Below, in pieces: positions 1 through 8,202 of a stretch of DNA of 64,000 nucleotides. The notes beneath the pieces are model-generated. The model was not told where the DNA came from, searched no databases, and saw only the letters and a program-made list of their open reading frames with translations. The DNA comes from Micromonospora inaquosa (GTDB taxonomy: Bacteria > Actinomycetota > Actinomycetes > Mycobacteriales > Micromonosporaceae), in assembly GCF_003857055.1 (NCBI RefSeq), contig NZ_QGSZ01000233.1, forward strand, positions 30,667 through 94,666, given 5' to 3'. The stretch's first letter is position 1. Each line of letters opens with the position of its first letter. A program made the translations under genes and the position numbers.

Positions 1-306
1 CTCGCCGAAGGCGGCGAGGAGATCGCGAACGCGGTCGCCGGAGTCGTCAAGGCGAACGGCACCGCGTCGGACCCCCAGGCATACGGCTGGAGCGTCGCCC
101 GGCAGCTCTACCCCGACCTGCTGTCGTACAAGGTCGGCACGGCCGCGAACTTCGGCTTCGCGGTCCGCAACGGACGCGGCCTGGCCGACAACGTTCCCGA
201 GGTGATGTTCTCCCTGGTGCTCAACACCGGCACCACGTCCGGTCTCACCTCGGAGGTCACGAAGGCCGCGCGTGCCGCCACGTTCCCGTACGTGGTCCCG
301 GCCTGA
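1..306 (+). CDS. C-terminal part of a DUF4331-like protein (5' end outside window)
   Basis: An open frame runs from the first base to a TGA at 304-306 and encodes the last 101 residues of a protein. The tail contains the stretches YPDLLSYKVGTAANFGF and NGRGLADNVPEVMFSL, which resemble the C-terminal end of DUF4331 proteins. These are secreted actinobacterial proteins of unknown function with a beta-rich fold. The residues LADNVPEVMFSL, just before the final 30 residues, are the most family-like. No catalytic motif is visible. Only the tail is present, so signal peptide and domain order cannot be judged. A strong hairpin follows at 342-384, so the gene probably ends its transcript here. The family assignment is from memory of the motif and is moderately sure. 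Confidence 0.6.
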   Translation, partial: LAEGGEEIANAVAGVVKANGTASDPQAYGWSVARQLYPDLLSYKVGTAANFGFAVRNGRGLADNVPEVMFSLVLNTGTTSGLTSEVTKAARAATFPYVVPA

Positions 307-341
307 AGGTGGCCGCGAGGGCTCGCGGCGGAGCGGGTGAA

Positions 342-384
342 AGCGGACCGGCCCCTTCGGTCACACCGAGGAGGTCGGTCCGCT
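342..384. terminator. Hairpin terminator after the DUF4331-like gene
   Basis: Two 19-base arms (342-360 and 366-384) flank a 5-base loop. They pair along their whole length, with three transitions that become G-U wobbles in RNA. The hairpin lies between the convergent ends of the genes at 1-306 and 399-629 and probably serves both. Confidence 0.7.
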
Positions 385-398
385 GAGGCTGGAAGACG

Positions 399-629
399 TC
401 AGCCCTCGATATCCCTGGGGTCACGGCCGCGGGGGTAGGTGTTCTTCTCCCCGATCGTGCCGTCCTGCTTCTTGACCACGTGTTCGACGCCGCGGTCGGC
501 CGCCATCTCGCGGCCCTGGGCCTGCGCGTCGGCCTTCACGTCATGCGTGCTGCTGGCCCGCTCGTTGCCCTCCGGCTTGTTCTTCCACTGCCCGTCCTCG
601 TGGTACGTGTCGACGTCACCCTTGACCAT
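399..629 (-). CDS. DUF2188 family small protein
   Basis: A 76-residue hydrophilic protein with the DUF2188 pattern: a Trp-Lys core near residues 15-17, a SSTHDVKADAQAQGREMA helix in the middle, and a C-terminal VVKKQDGTIGEKNTYPRGRDP segment. Members are small, often stress-associated proteins with no proven function. The ATG at 627-629 is preceded by GGAGGAG at a good distance, which fixes the start. The charged, Arg-rich tail ends in RDPRDIEG. It has no signal peptide or membrane segment. It converges on the DUF4331-like gene and is read in the same direction as the M23 peptidase downstream of 1360, with about 70 bases between them. Confidence 0.75.
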   Translation of the reverse strand: MVKGDVDTYHEDGQWKNKPEGNERASSTHDVKADAQAQGREMAADRGVEHVVKKQDGTIGEKNTYPRGRDPRDIEG

Positions 630-700
630 GGCCGGCTCCTCCCTGCGTCTGCGCTGTCCCCGAATCAGTGCCCCCAGCCGCGCCGGGCAAACCGGGGTCC

Positions 701-1360
701 TCAGGAGACGGCCGGGCAGTTGTTGCTCACCCGCCGGAGGATCTGTTCGCGTTCGTCGGTGGTGATGCCTGACGGCTCGCCGTCGAAGTGCGTCTCGACC
801 TTGTCCCAGCCTCGGCGCTGCTCGTAGTGCAGGTGCGGCGCGCCGGAGTTGCCGGTGCTGCCCAGCCGCCCGATCTGGTCACCCTGGGCGACCTCCTGAC
901 CGACAGTGACCAGTGGCGGTTCGAGCATGTGCAGGTACTGCGTCTCCCACTTGCCGCCGTGGTCGATCTTCACCCAGTAGCCGCCGCCGCGCCCCCGTGG
1001 GCCGTCCGGGTTCTCCGGTGTGCGGCCGCCCAGCGATCCGTTGATGCCCGCCACCGTGACCGTGCCGGCGTACGAGGCGAGCACCGGTCGCCCCCACGCC
1101 TCGCCCTCGATCGGGAAGAAGTCGACGTCGTAGTCGTCGTGGCCGGGATAGGTGCTGAGCTGCCACGTCTCCCCACAGGCCACCGGCATCTGGAAGAGCG
1201 GACGCGGCCCGGCCGGTCGCAGCATCGGCACCGCGACAACTGCGATGCCCAGCACGGCTGCCACCGCGACGAGTGCGAGGAGGACACGGATGGCACGGCG
1301 TCGCGGGCGGCGGTGGGTGCGGGCTCTGGCGGGGCGGCCGGTCGTCACCGGCCCGAGCAT
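701..1360 (-). CDS. Membrane-anchored M23 family metallopeptidase
   Basis: A zinc endopeptidase of the M23 (lysostaphin-like) family, expected to cut peptide cross-links of peptidoglycan outside the cell. With the start at 1360 the protein has 219 residues: an Arg-rich cytoplasmic leader, one membrane anchor at about residues 24-46, then the peptidase domain. The zinc-binding signatures are HDDYDVDF near residue 74 and HLHYE near residue 186, both intact. The frame is also open to an ATG at 1411, but that longer form would cover the promoter of the divergent gene (1400-1428), so the inner start is preferred; neither start has a convincing ribosome-binding site. A C-terminal extension after HLHYE ends in a Cys. 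Confidence 0.8.
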   Translation of the reverse strand: MLGPVTTGRPARARTHRRPRRRAIRVLLALVAVAAVLGIAVVAVPMLRPAGPRPLFQMPVACGETWQLSTYPGHDDYDVDFFPIEGEAWGRPVLASYAGTVTVAGINGSLGGRTPENPDGPRGRGGGYWVKIDHGGKWETQYLHMLEPPLVTVGQEVAQGDQIGRLGSTGNSGAPHLHYEQRRGWDKVETHFDGEPSGITTDEREQILRRVSNNCPAVS

Positions 1361-1399
1361 GGCAGACGCCGGCAACGCCTCGACGCCGGGTCGGTGACA

Positions 1400-1428
1400 T
1401 TGCAGTCGCATCGTGAACGAGGTACGGT
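1400..1428 (+). promoter_or_regulatory. Predicted promoter of the phosphotransferase-like gene
   Basis: TTGCAG (1400-1405) and TACGGT (1423-1428) are separated by exactly 17 bases and resemble the -35 and -10 elements of a vegetative actinobacterial promoter. The element points at the gene starting at 1468, giving a leader of about 30 bases. Confidence 0.5.
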
Positions 1429-1447
1429 CGGTTCCAATGCAGTCGTA
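1401..1447. repeat. Short direct repeat flanking the promoter, possible operator
   Basis: The 10-mer TGCAGTCG(C/T)A occurs at 1401-1410, overlapping the -35 element, and again at 1438-1447 near the expected transcription start. The placement suits repressor binding, for instance by the TetR protein at 4619-5200. That link is inference only. Confidence 0.3.
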
Positions 1448-1467
1448 TTGCGATGAGAGTGGGACCC

Positions 1468-3870
1468 ATGCACGTCATCCCGTTGTCCGAGGCGACCACT
1501 GACCTGTTCCACATGGTCGGCGGCAAGGCCGCCGGGCTGGGCGAGCTGATTCGGCGCGGCGAACGGGTTCCCGAGGGCTTCTGCGTCACCACCGAGGCAC
1601 ACCGACTCGGCGTGGTACCCGCCGCCGAGGTCCTCGCCGCGTACCAGCGGCTCGGCGCGGGCCGGGTAGCGGTGCGCTCCAGCGCCACCGCGGAGGACCT
1701 GCCCGACGCGAGCTTCGCCGGGCAACACGACACCGTGCTCGACGTCGTCGGCGACGCCGAGCTGATCGCCGCCGTCGAGAAGTGCTGGGCCTCGCTGCAC
1801 AGCGACCGGGCGACCGCCTACCGCGACGCCCGGCAGATCGACAACCGGCAGGTGCGGATGGCCGTCGTGGTGCAACGCATGATCACGCCCAAGGTGGCCG
1901 GGGTGCTGTTCACCGCGAACCCGCTGATCGGGCGGCGCGACGAGATGGCTGTCGACGCGGCCCCTGGTCTCGGCACGGCGGTGGTGGGCGGCGCGGCGAC
2001 GGTGGACCACTACGTCCTCGACGGCGTCCGCCGAGACGACACCGGATGCCTGACCTCCGCGCACCTGGCCGACCTGCGCGCCACCGGCGAGCGGCTGCAG
2101 GCCCACTTCGGTTGCCCGCAGGACATCGAGTGGGCGGTCGACGCACACGACGTCCAGTGGCTCCTGCAATCCCGGCCGATCACCACAGTGTTTCCGCAGC
2201 CGCCGGTCACCGACAAGCCCCTCCCCCGGGTCTACCTGGAGTTCGGTCACGTCCAGGGCATGCTGCGACCGGTCACCCCGATGGGCATGTCGACCCTGCG
2301 GACGCAGATCACCGCCATGCTGGCCGCGCTCGGTGTGCGGGTGGAGATCGTGGACATCGGTGGCCGGCTCTACGGCGACCTGACCGACCTGGCCCGGGAC
2401 AGGTCGTCCCGCAGACGGCTGGTCAAGCTCATGGCTGTCGACTTCGGGCCGCGCGCCCAGGCGGTGATGCAGCACGTGCTGGACGACCCCCGCTTCGCCC
2501 CGACCAGCGGCCGCCCCCGGCGCGGCGGAGCGCCGGGGGCGGCGTCGCGGCGGACGGCCCGGCGTGCGGCTGTCGGGATCCTGCGGGCCCTGGCCCGTCC
2601 CGACACCGCACGGATTCGGATGTTCGAGGCTGTCGAGCAGCTGAGAACCCGATCGACAGCCCCCACCGACCTGCGCACCGCCGCCGAACGGCTGCGCTTC
2701 GTGCAGGCGCAGGACGCCGACGACAGCGCTGACGCGATCATGTGGCCGATCGTCGCGGGAATGCTCGCCGCCGCGCTGCCGGCCACGCTGCTCAAGGGCC
2801 TCGCCGGGCCGGACGAGATCCACACCGTGCTGGGCGGCATGCCGCACAACGTCACGATCGAGATGGACCTGGCGCTGTGGCGGCTGGCCCAGGGCGCGGG
2901 CGAGCACCGTCGACTCCTCCTCGACACCCCGCCGGCCGAACTGGCCACGCGCTACCTGCGCGGAACCCTGCCCGACATCGGCATGGCGGCCTTCCTGGAG
3001 GTCTACGGTCACCGGGGCGTCGCCGAAGTCGACCTTGGCGTGCCGCGCTGGGAGGAGGACCCCGCTCCGGTCTTCGCCGCGGTCGCCAACTACCTCCGGG
3101 TCGCCGATCCGCGGCAGGGCCCCGATGAACGCTTTCGACGAGCCGCCGTCGCGGCGGAGAGAGCGCTGGCGGAGCTGATCGGGCGAGCCCGCCGTCGGCG
3201 GCCGGTGCGGGGCACCATCGCCGGTTTCCTGCTGCGCCGGGCGCGGTCGTTGGCCGGTCTGCGCGAGGCCGGCAAGTTCGCCGGGTTGTACCCACTGCGC
3301 GAGACCCGCCGGCAACTGCTGCTCATCGGCGCCGAGCTGCACGGAACTGGGTTGCTGGACCAACCCGACGACATCATGTTCCTGACCGTCGACGAGGTGC
3401 ACGCCGCCGTACACCAGGGTGTCGACCCGCGAGCGACTGTCACCTCCCGGCGGGCCACCCACCGTCGCGAGCTACGCCGCAGGACGGTGCCGGTGGCGCT
3501 GCTCTCCGACGGCACGGACGTCGAGGCGGTCCTGCCCGCGACGGCGGCCGGCGACGGGATGCTCGCCGGCGTGGGTGCGTCGGCGGGTCGGGTGACCGGC
3601 CCCGCCCGGGTCGTCCACGACCCAGGCACCGCCCACGTCGAGCCCGGCGACGTCCTGGTGGCCGCGACCACGGACCCCGGGTGGACCCCGCTGTTCCTCA
3701 CCGCCGCGGCGCTGGTCACCGAGACCGGCGCGATCATGGCGCACGGTCCGACGGTGGCCCGCGAGTACGGCATCCCCGCCGTCATCTGCGTGCCGGACGC
3801 CACCCGGACGATCACCACGGGGCAACTCGTCACCGTCGACGGCGGCGCCGGCACCGTCACCGTCCACTGA
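1468..3870 (+). CDS. PEP synthase-like / rifamycin phosphotransferase-like enzyme
   Basis: An 800-residue three-domain enzyme laid out like rifamycin phosphotransferase (RPH) and PEP synthase. The N-terminal ATP-grasp domain has GGKAAGLGEL near residue 18 and the nucleotide-binding RSSATAEDLPDASFAGQ. The middle helical domain carries YGHRGVAEVDLGVPRW, like the rifamycin-binding domain of RPH. The C-terminal swivelling domain has DPGWTPLF and the phospho-carrier histidine in MAHGPTVAREYGIPAV near residue 759. RPH uses ATP to phosphorylate rifampicin at O21; PEP synthase uses the same chemistry on pyruvate. The RPH-like middle domain favours the first, but many uncharacterised paralogues exist. 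The ATG at 1468, after GAGAGTGGGA, is preferred to the ATG at 1453. A membrane protein and a TetR gene follow in the same direction. Confidence 0.75.
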   Translation: MHVIPLSEATTDLFHMVGGKAAGLGELIRRGERVPEGFCVTTEAHRLGVVPAAEVLAAYQRLGAGRVAVRSSATAEDLPDASFAGQHDTVLDVVGDAELIAAVEKCWASLHSDRATAYRDARQIDNRQVRMAVVVQRMITPKVAGVLFTANPLIGRRDEMAVDAAPGLGTAVVGGAATVDHYVLDGVRRDDTGCLTSAHLADLRATGERLQAHFGCPQDIEWAVDAHDVQWLLQSRPITTVFPQPPVTDKPLPRVYLEFGHVQGMLRPVTPMGMSTLRTQITAMLAALGVRVEIVDIGGRLYGDLTDLARDRSSRRRLVKLMAVDFGPRAQAVMQHVLDDPRFAPTSGRPRRGGAPGAASRRTARRAAVGILRALARPDTARIRMFEAVEQLRTRSTAPTDLRTAAERLRFVQAQDADDSADAIMWPIVAGMLAAALPATLLKGLAGPDEIHTVLGGMPHNVTIEMDLALWRLAQGAGEHRRLLLDTPPAELATRYLRGTLPDIGMAAFLEVYGHRGVAEVDLGVPRWEEDPAPVFAAVANYLRVADPRQGPDERFRRAAVAAERALAELIGRARRRRPVRGTIAGFLLRRARSLAGLREAGKFAGLYPLRETRRQLLLIGAELHGTGLLDQPDDIMFLTVDEVHAAVHQGVDPRATVTSRRATHRRELRRRTVPVALLSDGTDVEAVLPATAAGDGMLAGVGASAGRVTGPARVVHDPGTAHVEPGDVLVAATTDPGWTPLFLTAAALVTETGAIMAHGPTVAREYGIPAVICVPDATRTITTGQLVTVDGGAGTVTVH

Positions 3871-3899
3871 CCGTCCACCCCCTACCGTGAAGGACGACA

Positions 3900-4566
3900 A
3901 TGACCGACACCACGGCGTCGACCAGGGCGCGGGTGGGCCCGCTGCTGCGACGCGCGGCCGAGACCGAAGCCGCGACGTGGCGCAGCCTGTACCTGTGGGC
4001 GCGGCGGCGTGCACTGCCGTTTGGGGCCCGGCGACGAACCGTTCGGCTACCTCGGTGTGGTCAAGCCGATCCTGGGCATCTTCATCGGCCTGTCGGTGGT
4101 GGAGATCCCGATCTTCGATGTCGTCGTCACCCACGTGGTGCCCTGGCGGCCCGCCCGCTGGATCGTGCTCGGCCTCGGCATCTGGGGTCTGCTCTGGATG
4201 ATCGGGTTGTACGCCGGCATGACCATCCACCCCCACGTCGTGGGTGACAGTGGCCTGCGGGTGCGGCTCAGCTCGGGCATCGACATCTTCATCCCGTGGA
4301 CCGACGTCGAGGCGCTGCGCAAGCGGTACCGTTCGCTGCCGTCGAGCAGGTCGGTGCAGGTCGAGCAGGAGGGCGACCGCCAGGTGGTGTCCATCGCCGT
4401 CGGCAGCCAGACGAGCGTCGACGTCCTGCTGCGCCGGCCGCTGACCTTCGACCTGCCGAGGGGCGGGTCCGCGCCGACGAACGAGCTACGAATGTACGCC
4501 GACGACCCCGACGGCCTCCTGCGCAGCGCCCGGGGCACCTCCACGAGCAGCACCGTCAGCCGTTAG
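3900..4566 (+). CDS. Two-helix membrane protein with an apparent frameshift
   Basis: The well-placed ribosome-binding site GAAGGACG precedes the ATG at 3900, which starts MTDTTASTRARVGPLLRRAA and reads plausibly to about position 4023. There the frame turns into Arg-rich nonsense, while the next frame opens as PGDEPFGYLGVVKP with two membrane helices, a soluble domain containing IPWTDVEALRKRYR, and a stop at 4566. Removing one G from the run GGGG (TTTGGGGCCC, about 4018-4027) joins both parts into one protein of about 221 residues. The downstream part alone could start at GTG 4009 (185 residues), but it has no ribosome-binding site. The helices sit near the join, followed by a PH-like beta-rich cytoplasmic domain. 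Function unknown; the position between the phosphotransferase-like gene and TetR suggests one operon. Confidence 0.6.
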
Positions 4567-4618
4567 CCCCCGCCGCGGCGGGGGTACCCGGGTCAGCCAT
4601 TGTGAAACGATCGAGGCC

Positions 4619-5200
4619 ATGCCGAAGAAGGTCGACCACCAGGAGCGACGCACCCTCATCGCGGACGCGTTGATGCGGGTCGCCGCGGCTCAAGGGCTGG
4701 AAGCGGTCAGCCTCCGACACGTGGCCGCTGCGGCCGGCGTGTCCGCCGGCATGGTCCAGCACTACTTCCGGACCAAGGACGAGATGATGACGTTCGCGTT
4801 GAGCGTGGTCCGCGAGCGCAGCCAGATCCGGGTCACCGAGGCGGTGGCCCGGCTGGGTGCGAACCCACCGCCTCGGCTGCTGCTGCGGACCCTGCTCGCC
4901 GCGTTGCTGCCAGTCGACGCGCACACCCGCGACGACGGGCGGGTGGCGCTCGCGTTCCTCGCCTACACGGCGGTACGTCCGGCCGCCGGGACCGGCCTGC
5001 GTGAGGGCACCCGGCAGCTCACCGAGTTCATCGCCAGCCTCCTACCGGACCGGCACGACGCCTCCGCCGCGGCCGGTCTGCTGGCGCTGATGGAAGGGCT
5101 GGGGGTCTACCTGCTCGGCGGGCAGTACACCGCCGAGCAGGCGCTGGGCGCGCTGGACGCCCAGCTGGACCTGCTCTTCGGCGGGTCGGCGGCCGGCTGA
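4619..5200 (+). CDS. TetR family transcriptional regulator
   Basis: A 193-residue one-component repressor. The N-terminal helix-turn-helix spans about residues 10-55 with the typical TetR core LRHVAAAAGVSAGMVQHYF followed by RTKDEMM. The C-terminal helical part, with TGLREGTRQLTEFIASLLPD and the alanine-rich helix near residue 150, matches the BetI-like ligand and dimerisation domain. It lies 52 bases after the frameshifted membrane protein and reads in the same direction, so it probably belongs to the phosphotransferase-like operon and may control it. The repeats around 1401-1447 are candidate targets, and CATTGTGAAACGATCGAGG just before its own start resembles CATCGTGAACGAGG near 1410. Its ligand cannot be predicted. 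Confidence 0.85.
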   Translation: MPKKVDHQERRTLIADALMRVAAAQGLEAVSLRHVAAAAGVSAGMVQHYFRTKDEMMTFALSVVRERSQIRVTEAVARLGANPPPRLLLRTLLAALLPVDAHTRDDGRVALAFLAYTAVRPAAGTGLREGTRQLTEFIASLLPDRHDASAAAGLLALMEGLGVYLLGGQYTAEQALGALDAQLDLLFGGSAAG

Positions 5201-5223
5201 GCGGTAGTGGTCGTACCGGGCCC

Positions 5224-6597
5224 TCAGCAGCGCGGCACGTTCGGGATGTAGCCGTCGTAGCCGGTCAGCACGAAGGCGTCGGAGACGTAGCGGTTGGTGC
5301 CGATCCGGTTCCAGACGGCGGTCGTGCCGTACGGGCCGGTGACCGTGCTGCCGACGGCCTGGCAGTAGACGGCGACGGTGGCGCCGTCGGTGACCGAGCC
5401 GACGACCGGGTAGCTGACACCGGGGCCGGAGCGCACGTTGAGGCTGGACGCCGTGGCGATCACCGTGCCGGAGCCGATGCCGGTGATCCCGTTCACCAGT
5501 TGCAGGTAGTAGGTCCAGTTCCAGTTCGGGCCCGGGTCGGTGTGGGTGGCGCCTGGCACCTCGTGGTGGGCGATGATGTGCGCCCGGTCCTTCGGGATGC
5601 CGTACTTGGTGGCGAGGCTGCGGGTGAGCGCGGCCGAGGCGCGGTACATCGCGTCGGTGAGCCAGGCGGGATTGTCGACGTACCCCTCGTGTTCGATGCC
5701 GATCGACTGGGTGTTGTAGGTCCAGTTGCCGGCGTGCCAGGCGATGTCCTTCTCCCGTACGGACTGGGTGACGGCCCCGTCGGAGGACCGGAGGGTGTAG
5801 TGCGCGCTGGCCTGGGCCGCCGGGTTCTGGAACCAGCTGACGGTGCCCGAGTACGAGCCCTGTGCGGTGTGGATGACGATGTGGGTCACCGGGTGGCTGC
5901 CGGGTCGACTGGCCACCGTGTAGTTGCTCGTGCTGGCCGGCGCCCACGCGGCCGGCCCGTAGTCGGTGCTGAGGGTGCCGATCCCGCCGAGCACGGCGGC
6001 CCGCTCCAGGCCACCCCGCCGGGGTGCGACCGGCCGCCCGGCCACCGCCTCGCCGCGCCCGGTGAACCCGACCCGCAGCAGGTCGTAGACGGTGTCGGCG
6101 TAGAGCCGCGCGACCGACGCCTCGCTGCTTCCGCCGTACCGGGCGACCGGTCCGTACCAGACGTTCACGTCGTCGCGTGTCGCGGCGGTGAGGCCCGCCT
6201 GATCGGCGTACGAGCGCAGCACGGCCGCCGCACCGAGCACGTTCGCCGTCGGTTCGGTGCGCAGGGCGGCCGGACTGAGCCGGGTGAGCGCGGCAGCCTC
6301 GTCCAGGGTGCGTACGCCGGGGTTGCTCGCCAGGTGCATCAGCCCGTGGCCGCCGGCCGCGCTCGGTGTGCGGGCGTGCATGTCCAGCCGAGACTCGGCG
6401 TACCCCAGCGCCACCAACAGGTCGCGCGGAACGTCGTACCGCGCGGCGGCGGTGTCGAACGCGGTGGCCAGCGGGGCGGCCGGCGCTGGCGTCGCACCGG
6501 GATCGGCGATGGCCGGTGACCCGACCGCGAGGACTCCGGTCAGGGCGGTGGTCAGGGCGAGCAGGATCCGGCCTCGGTGGATGCTTCGAACGGACAT
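5224..6597 (-). CDS. Secreted N-acetylmuramoyl-L-alanine amidase with SH3-like tail
   Basis: A 457-residue secreted cell-wall hydrolase. The signal peptide covers about residues 1-31 (cleavage near AIA-DP). It is followed by a transglycosylase-like helical domain (YDVPRDLLVALGYAESRLD and GGHGLMHLASNPG), an amidase_2 domain with zinc-ligand motifs VTHIVIHTAQGS and AHHEVPGATHTDPGP plus the acidic IGIEHEGY, and a C-terminal SH3-like domain (SLNVRSGPGVSYPVVGSV, ending in a Cys). The amidase cleaves the bond between MurNAc and the stem peptide. The ATG at 6595-6597 is used; the open frame upstream is a shadow of the neighbouring gene. It lies 65 bases after the M23 enzyme on the same strand, and the SH3-like domains of the two are related. 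The fused transglycosylase-like and amidase domains suggest two cleavage activities in one protein. Confidence 0.85.
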   Translation of the reverse strand: MSVRSIHRGRILLALTTALTGVLAVGSPAIADPGATPAPAAPLATAFDTAAARYDVPRDLLVALGYAESRLDMHARTPSAAGGHGLMHLASNPGVRTLDEAAALTRLSPAALRTEPTANVLGAAAVLRSYADQAGLTAATRDDVNVWYGPVARYGGSSEASVARLYADTVYDLLRVGFTGRGEAVAGRPVAPRRGGLERAAVLGGIGTLSTDYGPAAWAPASTSNYTVASRPGSHPVTHIVIHTAQGSYSGTVSWFQNPAAQASAHYTLRSSDGAVTQSVREKDIAWHAGNWTYNTQSIGIEHEGYVDNPAWLTDAMYRASAALTRSLATKYGIPKDRAHIIAHHEVPGATHTDPGPNWNWTYYLQLVNGITGIGSGTVIATASSLNVRSGPGVSYPVVGSVTDGATVAVYCQAVGSTVTGPYGTTAVWNRIGTNRYVSDAFVLTGYDGYIPNVPRC

Positions 6598-6662
6598 GAG
6601 CACTCCCTTGCGGTGACTGAGGTTGGCGGCCGGTGGGCCGCCAACCTCGGCGGTCGAACTCG

Positions 6663-7829
6663 TCAGCACCAGCCGTTGACCGGACCGTTCACACCCGTCG
6701 ACAGGTAGGCGTCGGACACCCAACTGCCGTCGCTCAACCGGTTCCAGAGCGCCGTGGTGCCGTACCGGCCGGTGTGGGACGTGCCGTTGGCGGAGCAGGA
6801 GATGGTGACCGTGGCGCCGTCGGCCACCGAACCGAGCGAGCCGTACCCGGTTCCCGGGCCGGCCCGGCGGGTGAGCGCCCCACCGCCGTTGGCGTCGACC
6901 ACCCCCTGGTTGAAGCCGAGCGCGCCGTAGTTGTAGAGGCCCGCTCCGGCACCGGCCCAGGCCGACCCGTGCCGCGCCCCGCCCTGGTAGGCGGCGGCTC
7001 CGTTGTTCAGCACCCACTTGCCGATGTCGTGGCCGGCGATCGGCACGTACGCGCTGTTCTGCCGGAGCCCGAAGTGGACGTGCCGGCCGTAGGCGGCTCC
7101 GCCGCAGGTGACGTCGGTGCCGGTGTTGCCGAGCACCGCACCCTGGCCGACGCTGGCGCCGTTGACGGAGATGCTGTTCCAGAGGTGGTAGTAGTCGGTG
7201 GAGTAGCCCCGGTCGTGAATGACCCGGATCCACCCCTGACACATCGTGTACGCCGCTCCGGCCCGCGCGGCGCGGACCACCTGGTCGCCGCCGGCCAGGT
7301 CGACCGAGCTGTACGGTGACTCGGTTCCGCCCCAGCCGTGCGGGCCGCTGGTGAGCGTCCACGTCTGGCCCACACCGAACGGCAGGGCCATTCCGGTCCG
7401 GTAGTCGCCGCCCGCGTACATCGGGGCCGGGGTGGTGGTGAGCACGCTCCTCTCCTGCGCCGTCGTCAGGGGCGACTCGGCGGCCAGCGCGCCGAAGGCG
7501 GCCTCGCCGTCGAAGGCGATCCGCCACCCGGCGGGCTCGGACCGGGCGATGAAGATCGACCCGGTCGGGTGGGCGTCCTCCTGGCGGGGCGCGAGCGCGA
7601 CGGCGGTGCCGAACGCCCACCGGCCGCTGGTGCGGCTGACGGTGACCCGGGTTTCGGGTCGCGCGGCGGCTGCGGACAGCTCGGCGGAGCCGAGCAGCTT
7701 GGCGGTCACCGCGTCGGTGAGCGCCGGGGTGACGGCTGCTGCGGCGGCGCTGGGCGCGGCCCCGATCAGGCTCGTGACCATCAACAGGGCTGCGGCTGCG
7801 CCGCCGGCCAATCGTCGACCGTGTCTCAT
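6663..7829 (-). CDS. Secreted M23 peptidase (LasA-like) with SH3-like tail
   Basis: A 388-residue exported zinc peptidase. A signal peptide (about 1-30, ending in APSAAAA) is followed by a 100-residue prodomain-like region and a LasA/beta-lytic M23 domain. Metal-site motifs are HGWGGTESPYSSVDL (H and D) and GRHVHFGL (second pair). LasA-type enzymes cut glycine bridges or other peptidoglycan peptide bonds. The C-terminal 80 residues form an SH3-like domain (RAGPGTGYGSLGSVADGATV, then YGTTALWNRLSDGSWVSDA) nearly the same as that of the amidase downstream. GAGGGCACG precedes the ATG at 7829. The 160 bases upstream are AT-rich for this genome and probably carry the promoter for the two-gene unit. 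The stop of this gene and the start of the amidase are 65 bases apart. Confidence 0.85.
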   Translation of the reverse strand: MRHGRRLAGGAAAALLMVTSLIGAAPSAAAAAVTPALTDAVTAKLLGSAELSAAAARPETRVTVSRTSGRWAFGTAVALAPRQEDAHPTGSIFIARSEPAGWRIAFDGEAAFGALAAESPLTTAQERSVLTTTPAPMYAGGDYRTGMALPFGVGQTWTLTSGPHGWGGTESPYSSVDLAGGDQVVRAARAGAAYTMCQGWIRVIHDRGYSTDYYHLWNSISVNGASVGQGAVLGNTGTDVTCGGAAYGRHVHFGLRQNSAYVPIAGHDIGKWVLNNGAAAYQGGARHGSAWAGAGAGLYNYGALGFNQGVVDANGGGALTRRAGPGTGYGSLGSVADGATVTISCSANGTSHTGRYGTTALWNRLSDGSWVSDAYLSTGVNGPVNGWC

Positions 7830-8202
7830 CGTGCCCTCGCTTTCGATGGGGTCCAGGCCGGAACGATGGAGCGCTCGCGGCCACTGAGGGGTGGGTGATG
7901 GTGGCTTTGACCAGGGGTTATCGCCCAGTCACGGAGACGGGTGTAAATATTGATGCTGATTGTTGTGTAGTAAACCGTCGAAGTCAACGCACCAATCGAA
8001 GGTTTCCTACATCGCCTGATTTGACGGATTGCCATCCACGCCAAGGCGCACAGGTGCCCGGACGGCCGGGCCGGATCGGACCGTCAGGTGAGCGGCGACG
8101 GCGACTCGGCGCCGGGGATCACCAGCGTCGGCGCGCCGGACCCGTCCGCCGCGACGCGCCGCATGCTCGACCAGCTCCAACCACGCGCCGTCGACGTCGA
8201 CG
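7830..8202. other. Gene-free region with AT-rich promoter zone
   Basis: About 370 bases without a credible gene. The stretch 7930-7990 is unusually AT-rich and probably contains the minus-strand promoter of the M23-amidase pair. I looked for a cyclic-di-AMP riboswitch, common before such genes in Actinobacteria, and did not recognise its conserved segments. Confidence 0.4.

Noticed and set aside
1345..3462. A 705-codon open frame on the minus strand opposite the phosphotransferase-like gene
   Set aside because: It mirrors the real plus-strand gene, is Arg/Gly/Asp-rich without motifs, and arises from the GC-rich third-position bias.
7830..7990. Possible cyclic-di-AMP riboswitch before the M23-amidase genes
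   Set aside because: The conserved GGGUGAAUC-like segments were not found; the AT-rich stretch looks like a promoter only.
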